NCBI RefSeq assembly: GCF_000341225.1
Contig: NZ_ANAC01000007.1
Span: forward strand, 186,001-250,000
Length of the DNA: 64,000 nt
Direction of reading: 5' to 3'
Source of the DNA: Nocardiopsis alba DSM 43377
Lineage (GTDB): Bacteria; Actinomycetota; Actinomycetes; Streptosporangiales; Streptosporangiaceae
Under the pieces are notes generated by a model that worked only from the letters and a program-made list of their open reading frames with translations, searched no databases and had not been told where the DNA came from. Shown here piece after piece: positions 43,471 through 54,261 of this stretch. Positions within the stretch are counted from its first letter, which is position 1; each line of letters starts with the position of its first letter. A program made the translations under genes and the position numbers.

Positions 43471-44757
43471 ATGCGGCTTGCAGAGATCTTCGAGCGTGTC
43501 GTGGGAAACGACGCGCCCATCCGTTTCACCGCCTATGACGGAAGTTCCGCGGGGGATCCCCACAGCGACGTCACCCTGCGCGTGCGTACGCCGGTCGCCG
43601 TCAACTATCTGGCCCAATCGCCCAACGCGGTGGGTCTGACGCGCGCCTACGTCTCCGGTCACCTGGAACTGGAGGGCGACATGTACACGGCGCTCAGACG
43701 GATGGCGGACTTCGTCTTCGCCGAGGGCGTCAACGTGTCCGCCCGCGACATGGTCGAGATCGTCCGTTCCGTCGGCTGGGTCAAGTTCGTCAATCGGGTG
43801 GCCCCGCCGCCCCAGGAGATGCGCCGGGGCACTCTGCTCGGGCGTGGGGCGCGCCATTCGAAGAGGCGCGACGCCGAGGTCATCCACCACCACTACGACG
43901 TCTCCAACGAGTTCTACGAGCTGGTCCTGGGGCCGTCCATGACCTACACCTGCGCGGTCTTCGACGACGAGGACGGGGGGCTGGACCGGGTCGGGGACTT
44001 CGACGGCGCGTTGGAGAGCGCCCAGTTCCGTAAATACGACCTGGTCTCTCGGAAGCTCGGTCTTCGAGAGGGCATGCGTCTGTTGGACGTGGGGTGCGGT
44101 TGGGGCGGCATGGTCCGGCACGCGGCCCGTGAGTACGGGGTCAAGGCCATCGGCGTGACCCTGTCCAAGGAGCAGGCCGAATGGGGTTCCAAGAAGATCG
44201 CCCAGGAGGGGCTGGGCGGTCTCGCCGAGGTCCGGCACATGGACTACCGGGACGTGCCCGACGGCAGTTTCGACCGGATCAGCTCCATCGGTCTGACCGA
44301 GCACATCGGGGCGAGGAACCTGGACGCCTACTTCGCCTCGCTCAACGACAAGCTGGTGCCGGGAGGGCGTCTGCTCAACCACTGCATCACCCGGCCCGGT
44401 AACAACCTCAAGCCCATGGACACCAAGGGCGTGATCAACCGTTACGTGTTCCCCGACGGTGAGTTGGAGGGGCCCGGGACGATCCAGACCGCGATGAACG
44501 ACGCGGGCTTCGAGATCCGGCACCAGGAGAACCTGCGCGAGCACTACGCGCTGACCCTGCGCCATTGGGGCGCCAACCTGGAACGGCACTGGGACGAGGC
44601 GGTCGCCGAGGTGGGCGAGGGGACCGCGCGCGTGTGGCGTCTGTACATGGCCGGTTGCGTGCTGGGCTTCGAGCGCGACGTCGTGCAGCTCCACCAGATC
44701 CTCGGGGTGAAGTTGGACGGCACCTCCGCGCATATGCCGTTGCGTCCCGTCTTCTGA
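43471..44757 (+). CDS. tmsB: SAM-dependent methyltransferase of 10-methyl fatty acid synthesis (cyclopropane synthase family)
   Basis: A 428-residue protein of the CFA-synthase family. An N-terminal domain (PNAVGLTRAYVSGHLELEGD) precedes the methyltransferase fold: HHHYDVSNEFYELVLGPSMTYTCAVF, SAM-binding LLDVGCGWGGM, the bicarbonate-region Glu in GLTEHIG, and the ending VVQLHQILGV. It methylates the double bond of an oleoyl phospholipid to a 10-methylene group, which TmsA then reduces. GAGGAGGAAGG sits before the ATG, 72 bases after tmsA. Confidence 0.87.
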   Translation: MRLAEIFERVVGNDAPIRFTAYDGSSAGDPHSDVTLRVRTPVAVNYLAQSPNAVGLTRAYVSGHLELEGDMYTALRRMADFVFAEGVNVSARDMVEIVRSVGWVKFVNRVAPPPQEMRRGTLLGRGARHSKRRDAEVIHHHYDVSNEFYELVLGPSMTYTCAVFDDEDGGLDRVGDFDGALESAQFRKYDLVSRKLGLREGMRLLDVGCGWGGMVRHAAREYGVKAIGVTLSKEQAEWGSKKIAQEGLGGLAEVRHMDYRDVPDGSFDRISSIGLTEHIGARNLDAYFASLNDKLVPGGRLLNHCITRPGNNLKPMDTKGVINRYVFPDGELEGPGTIQTAMNDAGFEIRHQENLREHYALTLRHWGANLERHWDEAVAEVGEGTARVWRLYMAGCVLGFERDVVQLHQILGVKLDGTSAHMPLRPVF

Positions 44758-44875
44758 TCCGGGGCGGGGGTGTTCGCCGCACGCGGACACCCCCGCCGCC
44801 TGCCCCGCGAAGGGGCGGTGAGGGGGCATGATGGGGGCGTTGCGCAAGCGTCCATCTGCTGTGAAGGGACCCACC

Positions 44876-45361
44876 GTGTCCTCCGACGACCACGCCTCCC
44901 AGGGCGAACCGACGCCCGCCCCCGATCTTCCGGACCACGTCAAGGAGACCGCGATCGCCCTGGTCGGTGCCTACGTGGATCACGACCGGGAGGAGCTGGA
45001 CCGGCTCATCCCCCCGGCCACCGACGACGCCGACGACGTGCTGTCCGAGCTCAAGGTGATCGCCGCCTTCCTCAGCCGCCGGGTCCAGAGCACCGGGGTG
45101 GTGTGGAAGCCGGCCGATTCCCGTGAGGCCGTGGCCACGACCGTCGCCGAGATGCTCCCGCCGGAGCTGGAGTTCGCCGTCTCCACCGCGTGGGAGGCGC
45201 ACTCGGTGGGTGAGGAGGAGGTGGCCGAACGCTTCACCCGGGGCGACCCCATGGTCTACGTCCACATGCTCGCGGCCTTTTGCGCCGCGATCGGAACGGC
45301 CGTCTACAAGAGGGCCGAACTGATCTCCACCCTGCGCCAGGTCGCCGGTCTGAGCGAGTGA
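44876..45361 (+). CDS. Unknown protein following tmsB
   Basis: A 161-residue soluble, acidic, helical protein (DHVKETAIALVGAYVDHDREELDRLI; ELKVIAAFLSRRV; YVHMLAAFCAAIGTAVYKRAELISTLRQVAG). It has no membrane segment. GAAGGGA before the GTG at 44876 supports that start; an ATG at 44828 is possible. It is 118 bases behind tmsB on the same strand, so a link to the methyl-branched lipid genes is plausible but unproven. No family recognised. Confidence 0.7.
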   Translation: MSSDDHASQGEPTPAPDLPDHVKETAIALVGAYVDHDREELDRLIPPATDDADDVLSELKVIAAFLSRRVQSTGVVWKPADSREAVATTVAEMLPPELEFAVSTAWEAHSVGEEEVAERFTRGDPMVYVHMLAAFCAAIGTAVYKRAELISTLRQVAGLSE

Positions 45362-45399
45362 CCGGAAGGGGCGTCGCGAACCTCCCCTAACAGCTCAGC

Positions 45400-45448
45400 C
45401 ACAAGTCGCAGTGGTTTACTTCACAAGTCGTCGTTCTTTACGTAGGTT
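45400..45448 (+). promoter_or_regulatory. Promoter region of the second sugar importer with direct repeats
   Basis: CACAAGTCG occurs at 45400-45408 and 45422-45430, 22 bases (two helical turns) apart. TTCACA (45420-45425), 17-base spacer and TAGGTT (45443-45448) form a plausible promoter, so the second repeat overlaps the -35. This looks like a regulator site. Confidence 0.5.
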
Positions 45449-45495
45449 TCCTACCAACCCTCAGGGGACCCTCGAACGGAACGGGAGGCGAGCCC

Positions 45496-46770
45496 ATGGC
45501 CCGCAGACGAGCACACCAGTACGTTTCCCTCCCCGCGGCCTCTCTGGCCCTGGTGCTTGCGGCGACGGCCTGTGGCGACGACAACACGAGCGACGCCCTT
45601 CAGGTATGGATCATGGAGGGCACCAACCCCGACGCCTCCGCCTTCTTCGACGCGGCCAATGAGGCCTTCACGGAGGAGACCGGGATGGACGTCGAGGTCG
45701 AGTTCGTGCCCTGGGCCGACGCCCAGGACAAGATCTCCACGGCGATCGCGGGCGGGACCGTGCCCGACGTCATCGAACTCGGCACCACCTTCACCCCGGA
45801 GTACGCCGCCGCGGGAGCCCTGCACGACCTGTCGGGCTATATCGACGACCCCTCCCGGTTCCATCAGGAGATGTACGAGATGGGCGTCGTCGACGACGCG
45901 GCCTACGGTGTGCCCTGGTACGCCTCGATCAGGTCGATCATCTACCGCAAGGACATCTTCGAGGAGCACGGCCACGAGGAGCCGACGAGCTGGGAGGAGC
46001 TGCGCGAGACCGCGCTCGACCTGGCCGAGGCCGAGGAGGACATGATCGTCTTCCCGGTGCCCGGACAGGCCCAGTACTCGGTGATGCCGTGGATCTGGGG
46101 CGGTGGCGGAGAGCTGGCCGTCCAGGAGCCCGACGGCACCTGGACCTCCACCGTCGACTCGCCCGAGGGACGCGCCGGGGTGGAGTTCTTCACCGGCCTG
46201 GCGCTGGAGGACGGTCTGTCCACGACGGGCGCCGTCAACTGGAACGAGATCGACGTCATGGAGTCGCTCTCGGACGAGAAGTCCATCATGGCGATCTCCA
46301 ACAGCTCCAACCCCAAGGCCATCCTGGAGGCCAACCCGGACCTGGAGGGGAAGCTGGGGGCCTTCGTCCTGCCCGGGCGGGAGAGCGGCTACACGGACTC
46401 CTTCGCGGGCGGATCCCTGCTGTCGGTGTTCGAGGGCACCGGCAACGAGGAGGCCGGTTGGCGGTACGTCGACATGCTCACCGGTACGGACCTCTTCGAC
46501 CGTTGGGGCGAGGAGAGCGGCTTCTTCCCGGCCGGGGTGGAGCAGATCGAGACCTACGCCGAATCCGACGATCCGCTGGTCCGGCCGTTCGCGACGCAGC
46601 TTCTCGACGCGGGCCGTAGCACCCCGGCGCTTCCGGCCTGGTCCCAGGTGGAGGCCGAAGGGGTCCTGGTCGGTATGCAGCAGGACATCCTGAACGGGAA
46701 CGCGACCGTGGACGAGGCGACCGAGAACGCGGCCGCGACCATCGAAAGACTTCTCAACGAGGGCGCTTGA
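45496..46770 (+). CDS. Sugar ABC transporter substrate-binding lipoprotein (second system)
   Basis: A 424-residue binding protein with an Arg-rich start, hydrophobic core and lipobox LAATAC (lipidated Cys ~26). Body motifs: VWIMEGTNPDASAFFDAANEAF, DKISTAIAGGTVPDVIELGTT, PWYASIRSIIYRKDIFEEHG, MPWIWGGGGELAV. These point to oligosaccharide binding proteins of the cellobiose/chitobiose type. It is unrelated in detail to the protein at 26053. GGAACGGGAGG precedes the ATG. The stop overlaps the permease start in TGATGA. Confidence 0.92.
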   Translation: MARRRAHQYVSLPAASLALVLAATACGDDNTSDALQVWIMEGTNPDASAFFDAANEAFTEETGMDVEVEFVPWADAQDKISTAIAGGTVPDVIELGTTFTPEYAAAGALHDLSGYIDDPSRFHQEMYEMGVVDDAAYGVPWYASIRSIIYRKDIFEEHGHEEPTSWEELRETALDLAEAEEDMIVFPVPGQAQYSVMPWIWGGGGELAVQEPDGTWTSTVDSPEGRAGVEFFTGLALEDGLSTTGAVNWNEIDVMESLSDEKSIMAISNSSNPKAILEANPDLEGKLGAFVLPGRESGYTDSFAGGSLLSVFEGTGNEEAGWRYVDMLTGTDLFDRWGEESGFFPAGVEQIETYAESDDPLVRPFATQLLDAGRSTPALPAWSQVEAEGVLVGMQQDILNGNATVDEATENAAATIERLLNEGA

Positions 46771-47717
46771 TGAACACACCGACCCGTGAGCGGTCGGGAC
46801 GGGCGCCGCTCCTGAGCATGCGGGGGCGGCGCACCCTCCTGCCCTGGGTCCTGCTGGCCCCTCCGCTGGGGGTCATCGGGATCCTGTTGCTCTTCCCCAT
46901 CGGCCGCATCGTGTGGCTGTCCTTCCGGGACTTCAGGTTGGCCAACCTGGTCTCGGGAGAGTCCGAGTTCATCGGACTGCGGCACTACGTCGACCTGCTG
47001 TCCGATCCGTACCTGTGGCGGGTCGTGCTCGTCAACACGGTGCTGTTCGCACTGGTGGCGGTGGTGCTGACGATCGTGTTCGGCACGCTCGTCGCCCTGC
47101 TGCTGTCCACCCTGGGCTCCGTCGCCCGGGTGGTGGTCGTCTCCTGCATCATGGTGGCCTGGGCGATGCCCGCGGTCAGCGGCACCTACGTGTGGATCTG
47201 GATCTTCGACGTCGATCAGGGGGTCGTCGCCCAGGCGTTGATGTCCCTGGGGGTGGTCGAACCCTCCGGACACAACTGGTTCGCGGACCGCTTCTGGTTC
47301 TACGCGATCGTCACGCTCAACATCGTGCACAGCGGTTTCCCGTTCGTGGCCGTGACCGTGCTGGCGGGTCTGCTCACGGTGCCCAAGGAGCTGTACGAGG
47401 CCGCCCGGATCGACGGGGCGAGTGCGTGGAAGCGCTTCTGGCACGTCACGTTCCCCACGCTGCGGCCGGTGTTCGCCGTGGTGACCGTGCTGTCCACCAT
47501 CTGGGACTTCAAGGTGTTCGCGCAGATCTACCTGATGCCCGGAGGCGACGTCGGAGGATCACAGATGCTCAACCTGGGCGTGTGGTCCTACATCCAGTCC
47601 TTCGGCCAGAACGACTTCGGCAAGGGGTCGGCCATCGCGGTCATGCTCACGCTGCTGCTCCTGGTGGTCACCCTCGTCTACCTGCGCGCGCTGTTCCGAG
47701 AGGACGAGCTCAGATGA
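46770..47717 (+). CDS. Sugar ABC transporter permease (MalF type, second system)
   Basis: A 315-residue permease with six membrane segments (LLPWVLLAPPLGVIGILLLFPIG first) and the EAA loop ELYEAARIDGASAWKRFWHVTFPTLRP. The ATG lies in the TGATGA junction with the binding protein gene, so it is translationally coupled. Its 3' end overlaps, by 40 bases, an opposite-strand gene that separates it from its MalG-type partner. Confidence 0.92.
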   Translation: MNTPTRERSGRAPLLSMRGRRTLLPWVLLAPPLGVIGILLLFPIGRIVWLSFRDFRLANLVSGESEFIGLRHYVDLLSDPYLWRVVLVNTVLFALVAVVLTIVFGTLVALLLSTLGSVARVVVVSCIMVAWAMPAVSGTYVWIWIFDVDQGVVAQALMSLGVVEPSGHNWFADRFWFYAIVTLNIVHSGFPFVAVTVLAGLLTVPKELYEAARIDGASAWKRFWHVTFPTLRPVFAVVTVLSTIWDFKVFAQIYLMPGGDVGGSQMLNLGVWSYIQSFGQNDFGKGSAIAVMLTLLLLVVTLVYLRALFREDELR

Positions 47718-48040
47718 GACACGTGAGAGGACGGGGGACGCGCCCGATCGGGGTCGGAGACCAGACGTTCGCGGACGAAACGCCAGTCCACCGAGGCCAG
47801 GGGGCGCCCGGCCAGATCCTCGCGGATCGCGGCCATGGTGCGCAGCCCGTCCTCGGTCAGCGGTCCGTCGTCGTCGTTCCCGCGCGCCAGGCGGTCGACG
47901 TACCGGTGCAGCCCGCGCCCACTCGGGTCGGCGAGGGCGTGCCGGACGGCGTTCTCCCGGAAGCGGGCGTCGTAGGGGAGCCAGGAGGCGATGACCTCGG
48001 TAGGGGAGGGGCCGGAGGGTTCGTTCACGCGCACGCTCAC
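47678..48040 (-). CDS. Unknown small protein on the opposite strand, between two permease genes
   Basis: An open frame of 120 codons with the same strong third-position G/C bias as real genes here, while the plus-strand frames in this stretch look like antisense. The protein (PTEVIASWLPYDARFRENAVRHALADP, then GLHRYVDRLARGNDDDGPLTEDGLRTMAAI, then SVDWRFVRERLVSD) is soluble and mostly helical with a Ser-rich end. GTG codons at 48040, 48034 and 48028 are possible starts; GAGGTGA favours 48028, GGGGAAAGAG 48040. It is not recognised. It overlaps the preceding permease gene tail-to-tail. Confidence 0.65.
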   Translation of the reverse strand: MSVRVNEPSGPSPTEVIASWLPYDARFRENAVRHALADPSGRGLHRYVDRLARGNDDDGPLTEDGLRTMAAIREDLAGRPLASVDWRFVRERLVSDPDRARPPSSHVSHLSSSSRNSARR

Positions 48041-48137
48041 CTCTTTCCCCGCTCTTCGCGGGATGAACGGGATTTCAGGACATATCCCCTCGGCGCCGTC
48101 GGGCGCGGCGGGCGTCGTCGAAGGAGGGCCGTAGGAC
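48041..48137. promoter_or_regulatory. Divergent intergenic region between the opposite-strand gene and the second permease
   Basis: A 97-base spacer with a CCCGC-TCTTC-GCGGG hairpin at 48048-48062 and CATATC at 48081. GAAGGAGG (~11 bases before the ATG at 48138) is the permease ribosome-binding site. It could hold promoters in both directions; none is clear. Confidence 0.35.
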
Positions 48138-49040
48138 ATGACTGACTCCCGGAGCGACGCGGAGCGGGACGGGGCCTCCTGGGAGGCCCGGGTGCGAGAG
48201 GCACGTCGGCATGGGGACCGGCTCCGCGTGGGGCGGATCGTGGCCAAGGCCGCCGGAATCTCGCTGCTGCTGCTCTTCACCCTGTTCCCGGTCTACTTCA
48301 TGCTGGTCAGCGCCTTCTCCGACCGGGCGACCTCCGGAACGGGCGCGCTGTTGCCCACCTCCTTCACCTTCGACAACTTCGTGTACGTCATGGTGGAGGG
48401 CAACTTCTCCCTCTACCTGCGCAACTCGTTGACGGTCGCGGCGATCACCGTGGCCATCTCCTGTGTGCTCGCGATGTTGGCGGCGGTGGCGGTGGGGCGG
48501 TTCCGCTTCCGGTTCCGCACGGCCGTGCTGGTCCTCGTGCTCATCGTGCAGATGGTGCCGCTGGAGGCCCTGGTCATCCCGCTGTTCCTCCAGGTGAGGG
48601 ACCTCCAGATGCTCAACACCGTGCTGGGCCTGGCCATCGCCTACGTGGCCCTCTCCCTGCCTCTGGCCATCTGGATGATGCGCGGCTTCGTCGCGGCGGT
48701 GCCCAAGGAGGTGGAGGAGGCCGCCTACATCGACGGGGCCTCGTGGCCGCAGATGTTCTGGAAGGTGCTGTTCCCGTTGGTGGCCCCGGGTCTGGTGGCG
48801 ACCGCGATCTTCTCCTTCATCGTGGCCTGGAACGAGTTCGTGCTGGCGATGACGTTCATGACCCAGAGTCAGAACTACACGGTCGCGGTCGGGCTGCGGC
48901 AGTTCTTCGGCCAGTACTCCAACGACTGGGGCCACGTCATGGCCGCCTCCACGATCATCACCATCCCGGTGATGATCTTCTTCATCCTCGTCCAGCGTTG
49001 GCTGGTGGCGGGGCTGGTGCAGGGTGCGGTCAAGGGCTGA
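48138..49040 (+). CDS. Sugar ABC transporter permease (MalG type, second system)
   Basis: A 300-residue permease with a long polar N terminus (~35 residues), six membrane segments (ISLLLLFTLFPVYFMLVSAFS first), the EAA loop EVEEAAYIDGASWPQMFWKV and the ending VAGLVQGAVKG. It should pair with the permease at 46770, yet lies 420 bases further on, behind an opposite-strand gene, so it may have its own promoter. No ATPase gene is nearby; a shared MsiK-type ATPase is expected elsewhere. Confidence 0.92.
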   Translation: MTDSRSDAERDGASWEARVREARRHGDRLRVGRIVAKAAGISLLLLFTLFPVYFMLVSAFSDRATSGTGALLPTSFTFDNFVYVMVEGNFSLYLRNSLTVAAITVAISCVLAMLAAVAVGRFRFRFRTAVLVLVLIVQMVPLEALVIPLFLQVRDLQMLNTVLGLAIAYVALSLPLAIWMMRGFVAAVPKEVEEAAYIDGASWPQMFWKVLFPLVAPGLVATAIFSFIVAWNEFVLAMTFMTQSQNYTVAVGLRQFFGQYSNDWGHVMAASTIITIPVMIFFILVQRWLVAGLVQGAVKG

Positions 49041-49062
49041 GGCCGCTGTCATCGACACGAGA

Positions 49063-49094
49063 ACGAGGGGCCGCCCGCCCGGGCGGCCCCTCGT
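49063..49094. terminator. Bidirectional terminator
   Basis: A perfect 14-bp stem (ACGAGGGGCCGCCC and complement) with a GCCC loop between two convergent genes. Confidence 0.9.
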
Positions 49095-49110
49095 CCATGC
49101 CCGCTCCGGA

Positions 49111-50697
49111 TCAGCCCTCGCGCAGCTCGCGCTTGAGGATCTTGCCGGTGGAGGTCATCGGCAGCTCGGTGCGGAACTCGAACTCGCGCGGGTACTTGTA
49201 GGCGGCCAGACGCTCCCTGGCGAAGACGTCCAGTTCCTCGGCGGTGACCTCGGCGCCCTCCTTGGGGATCACGAACGCCTTGATCTCCTCGCCGTGGGTG
49301 TCGTGCGGCACGCCCACGACGGCGACCAGGCCGACCGCGTCGTGGGTCATCAGGACCTCCTCGACCTCACGCGGGTAGACGTTGTAGCCGCCGCGGATGA
49401 TCATGTCCTTGGAGCGGTCGATGATGAAGTAGAAGCCGTCGTCGTCACGGCGGGCGATGTCGCCGGTGCGGAACCAGCCGTCCCTGATCACCTCGGCGTT
49501 GATCTCGGGGCGGTCGTGGTAGCCCTTCATGATCAGGTGGCCGCGGATCGCGATCTCGCCGACCGGGTCCTCGTCGCCCTCCTTCTCCTTGACGACCTCG
49601 TTCCAGTCGGGGTCGATCAGCCTCATCTCCACGCCCCAGACCGGGCGGCCGATCGAGCCGGGCTTGGCCCCGGTCGCGGGGTTGTTGAAGGAGGCGACCG
49701 GCGAGGTCTCGGAAAGGCCGTAGCCCTCCTTGATCCCGACCCCGAAGAGCTCGGTGAAGTCCTCGGCGAGCCGGGCCGGCAGGGCCGAACCACCGGAGAC
49801 GGCGTCCACCATGTTCGCGGCGATCCCCTCGAGGTCGTAGCGGCCGGGCTCGGCGGCCCGGGCGGCGTTGAGCAGACCCCAGTACATGGTGGGCACCCCG
49901 GCGAAACCGGTGACGCCCTCCTTCTGCATCAGGCTCAGGGCCTGATCGCCGTCGAAGCGCGGCAACAGCACCATGGTGCCGTGCCGGTACAGGGCGGCGT
50001 TGAGCATCACCGTCTGCCCGAAGATGTGGAACAGCGGCAGGACGACGAGGGAGACGTCCCGCCCGTCCGGGTGCGGGTTGACCAGGCCGGCGGCGACCAC
50101 CGCGTTCATCATCAGGTTGGTGTGGCTCAGCTCCGCCCCCTTGGGGCGGCCGGTGGTGCCGCTGGTGTAGATGATCACGGCGGTGTCGTCGCCGTTGGAC
50201 TGGACGGTCTCGAACGTGCCGGGCATGCCGTCCAGGGCGGCCCAGATGGTCTCGGCGCCCTCGATGGTGGACTCGGTCGCCCCCGCGGTGGCGGGCATGT
50301 CCACGAAGAGCTCACAGCTCTCCACCTGTTCGAAGGCGTCGAAGGACCGCTGACCCAGCGGGAGGTCGGGCGTGCCGGTGAAGGCGAAGAGCGCCTTGGC
50401 CCCGGAGTCCTCCAGGTGGTAGGCGATCTCCCGGGGGGTCAGCAGCACGTTGAGCGGCACGACCACGGCGCCGGCCTTGAGGGCGCCGAAGTACACGAAG
50501 GGGAAGTAGGGCAGGTTCGGGCTGGCCAGCGCCACCCGATCGCCCGGCCGGACGCCCCGGGCCACGAGCAGGTTCGCGACCTGCGAGGCGATCATGTCGG
50601 TGATCGCGTAGTTCAGGCGCGTGTCGCCGAAGACCAGGCACTCCTTCTCGGGTACGGAGCGCGCTCCGTCCTCCAGAAGTGTGGACAGGTTGAACAT
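49111..50697 (-). CDS. Long-chain fatty-acid-CoA ligase (FadD-like)
   Basis: A 528-residue AMP-forming acyl-CoA synthetase: IIYTSGTTGRPKGAELSH, YGLSETSPVASFN, GDIARRDDDGFYFIIDRSKDMIIRGGYNVYPREVEEVL and the catalytic Lys in TSTGKILKREL at the C terminus (numbered parts quoted only). It activates a fatty or related acid for beta-oxidation or lipid synthesis. GGGAGG just ahead fixes the ATG at 50697; a longer frame upstream reads into the leuS leader and is rejected. It is transcribed divergently from leuS. Confidence 0.92.
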   Translation of the reverse strand: MFNLSTLLEDGARSVPEKECLVFGDTRLNYAITDMIASQVANLLVARGVRPGDRVALASPNLPYFPFVYFGALKAGAVVVPLNVLLTPREIAYHLEDSGAKALFAFTGTPDLPLGQRSFDAFEQVESCELFVDMPATAGATESTIEGAETIWAALDGMPGTFETVQSNGDDTAVIIYTSGTTGRPKGAELSHTNLMMNAVVAAGLVNPHPDGRDVSLVVLPLFHIFGQTVMLNAALYRHGTMVLLPRFDGDQALSLMQKEGVTGFAGVPTMYWGLLNAARAAEPGRYDLEGIAANMVDAVSGGSALPARLAEDFTELFGVGIKEGYGLSETSPVASFNNPATGAKPGSIGRPVWGVEMRLIDPDWNEVVKEKEGDEDPVGEIAIRGHLIMKGYHDRPEINAEVIRDGWFRTGDIARRDDDGFYFIIDRSKDMIIRGGYNVYPREVEEVLMTHDAVGLVAVVGVPHDTHGEEIKAFVIPKEGAEVTAEELDVFARERLAAYKYPREFEFRTELPMTSTGKILKRELREG

Positions 50698-51055
50698 GGG
50701 GGCCTCCCGCGGCAGATGATCCGGACAGGTGCGAGCAGGGTCGATGTGACCTGCGTCGCGTGTTCTGCGCCACTTTGACGGAAGAGTAACAAACCGCGCG
50801 GTCGGTGGGGAGGGCGTGAAGGGGTGGGGACCGACCCGTGTGTCAGAGGGGGGCGGGTACGCCGGGGGCGGCGGGGAAGAGGGCTTCGACGGGGGACGGC
50901 AACCGCTAACCTGAAGAGGACAGACAGACCGAGGAACGGCCGAGGAGCCGCACGTCCCGCACGGGTCATGGAACGGCGGCACCCCTCCTCCCGCTTCGAG
51001 GGAGATCCGTTTCCCCCACCCGCGTCGACGCGGGAGCACCCACGAAAGAGATCTG
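50698..51055 (+). promoter_or_regulatory. leuS promoter and leader region (358 bases)
   Basis: No gene is seen. TTCGAC (50885-50890), 16-base spacer and TAACCT (50907-50912) form a likely promoter, giving a leader of ~137 bases. It contains the perfect hairpin CCCGCG-TCGA-CGCGGG (51019-51034) 22 bases before the ATG and a TCCC/GGGA stem region near 50990. I find no T-box motif. The first half (50698-50880) carries the fadD-side promoter, where nothing clear is visible. Confidence 0.5.
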
Positions 51056-53551
<2,496 letters not shown>

Positions 53552-53634
53552 CGCGCCCGACGGGGGCGGTGGTCGCGACGGTGATCACCGCCCCCTACGG
53601 TTGTCCTGAACACGTACTGGGAGGCGGTGGCCGA

Positions 53635-54261
53635 GTGGGCTCTTCGGCGGCGGGTGGTGGGCTTGGACCCCGACCCTGGACGCGGGCGCTGATCATCGGG
53701 GCGGGGGCCGTGCTGCTCGCGGGGGCGGCCGTCGGCGGTGGTCTCGTACTCGCCGGGGACGATCCCGACCGGCCCGACGGGGACGACGCCCTCGCCTCGG
53801 CGCCCACGTGCGCGTCGATCCCCGAGGACGCGGTGCTCTCGGCCCTTCCCGGAGCGACCCCCGAGACCGAGGGCCACGGCCCCCTCGCCGGCGGGGAGAG
53901 CAGCACGTGCGTGTGGACCTCCCTGGCCCCCGACGGAGAGGGGCGGGGTTCTCTGCGCGTGGACCTGTCCGCGCGCTTCACCGACGCCTCCGCCGAACCC
54001 GTGGTCACCGGCGAGCGGGCGGCGGTCCTGGCCCGTGACGCCGCCGTCCCGGTCCGCGGGGAGCAGGTCGACCTGGCCGGAGGAACCGAGGTCGGGGTCT
54101 GGCGCGGACGACTGCCGGGCACCGCCGAACTCGCCTTCCAACGCGACAACATGCTGGTCCGGGTCTCCTACGTGGGGGAGGCCGACGGGGAGCCGGTGTC
54201 CTTCGGCAGGGCACGCGACACGGTGGTGGACTTCGCGGCCCGGCTGGAGGAGACCCTGTGA
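53635..54261 (+). CDS. Single-pass membrane protein with extracellular Cys-pair domain (first of a pair)
   Basis: About 208 residues: a short Gly/Pro-rich cytoplasmic tail, one membrane segment (ALIIGAGAVLLAGAAVGGGLVL), then an outside domain with Cys in PTCASIP and STCVWTS ~40 residues apart, probably a disulfide, as in DUF3558-like proteins. GGGAGG supports GTG at 53635; a GTG at 53569 is an alternative. The stop overlaps the next gene's start (GTGA). Function unknown; envelope-associated. Confidence 0.7.
   Translation: MGSSAAGGGLGPRPWTRALIIGAGAVLLAGAAVGGGLVLAGDDPDRPDGDDALASAPTCASIPEDAVLSALPGATPETEGHGPLAGGESSTCVWTSLAPDGEGRGSLRVDLSARFTDASAEPVVTGERAAVLARDAAVPVRGEQVDLAGGTEVGVWRGRLPGTAELAFQRDNMLVRVSYVGEADGEPVSFGRARDTVVDFAARLEETL

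Noticed and set aside
50907-51055. T-box riboswitch ahead of leuS
   Set aside because: GGCGGCACC at ~50975 looked like the T-box core, but the essential TGGN is missing and no antiterminator pairing was found.
53620-53645. GGTGGCCGAGTGG-like start of a tRNA-Leu/Ser
   Set aside because: No matching anticodon, T arm or acceptor 3' strand follows; it is part of a coding region.
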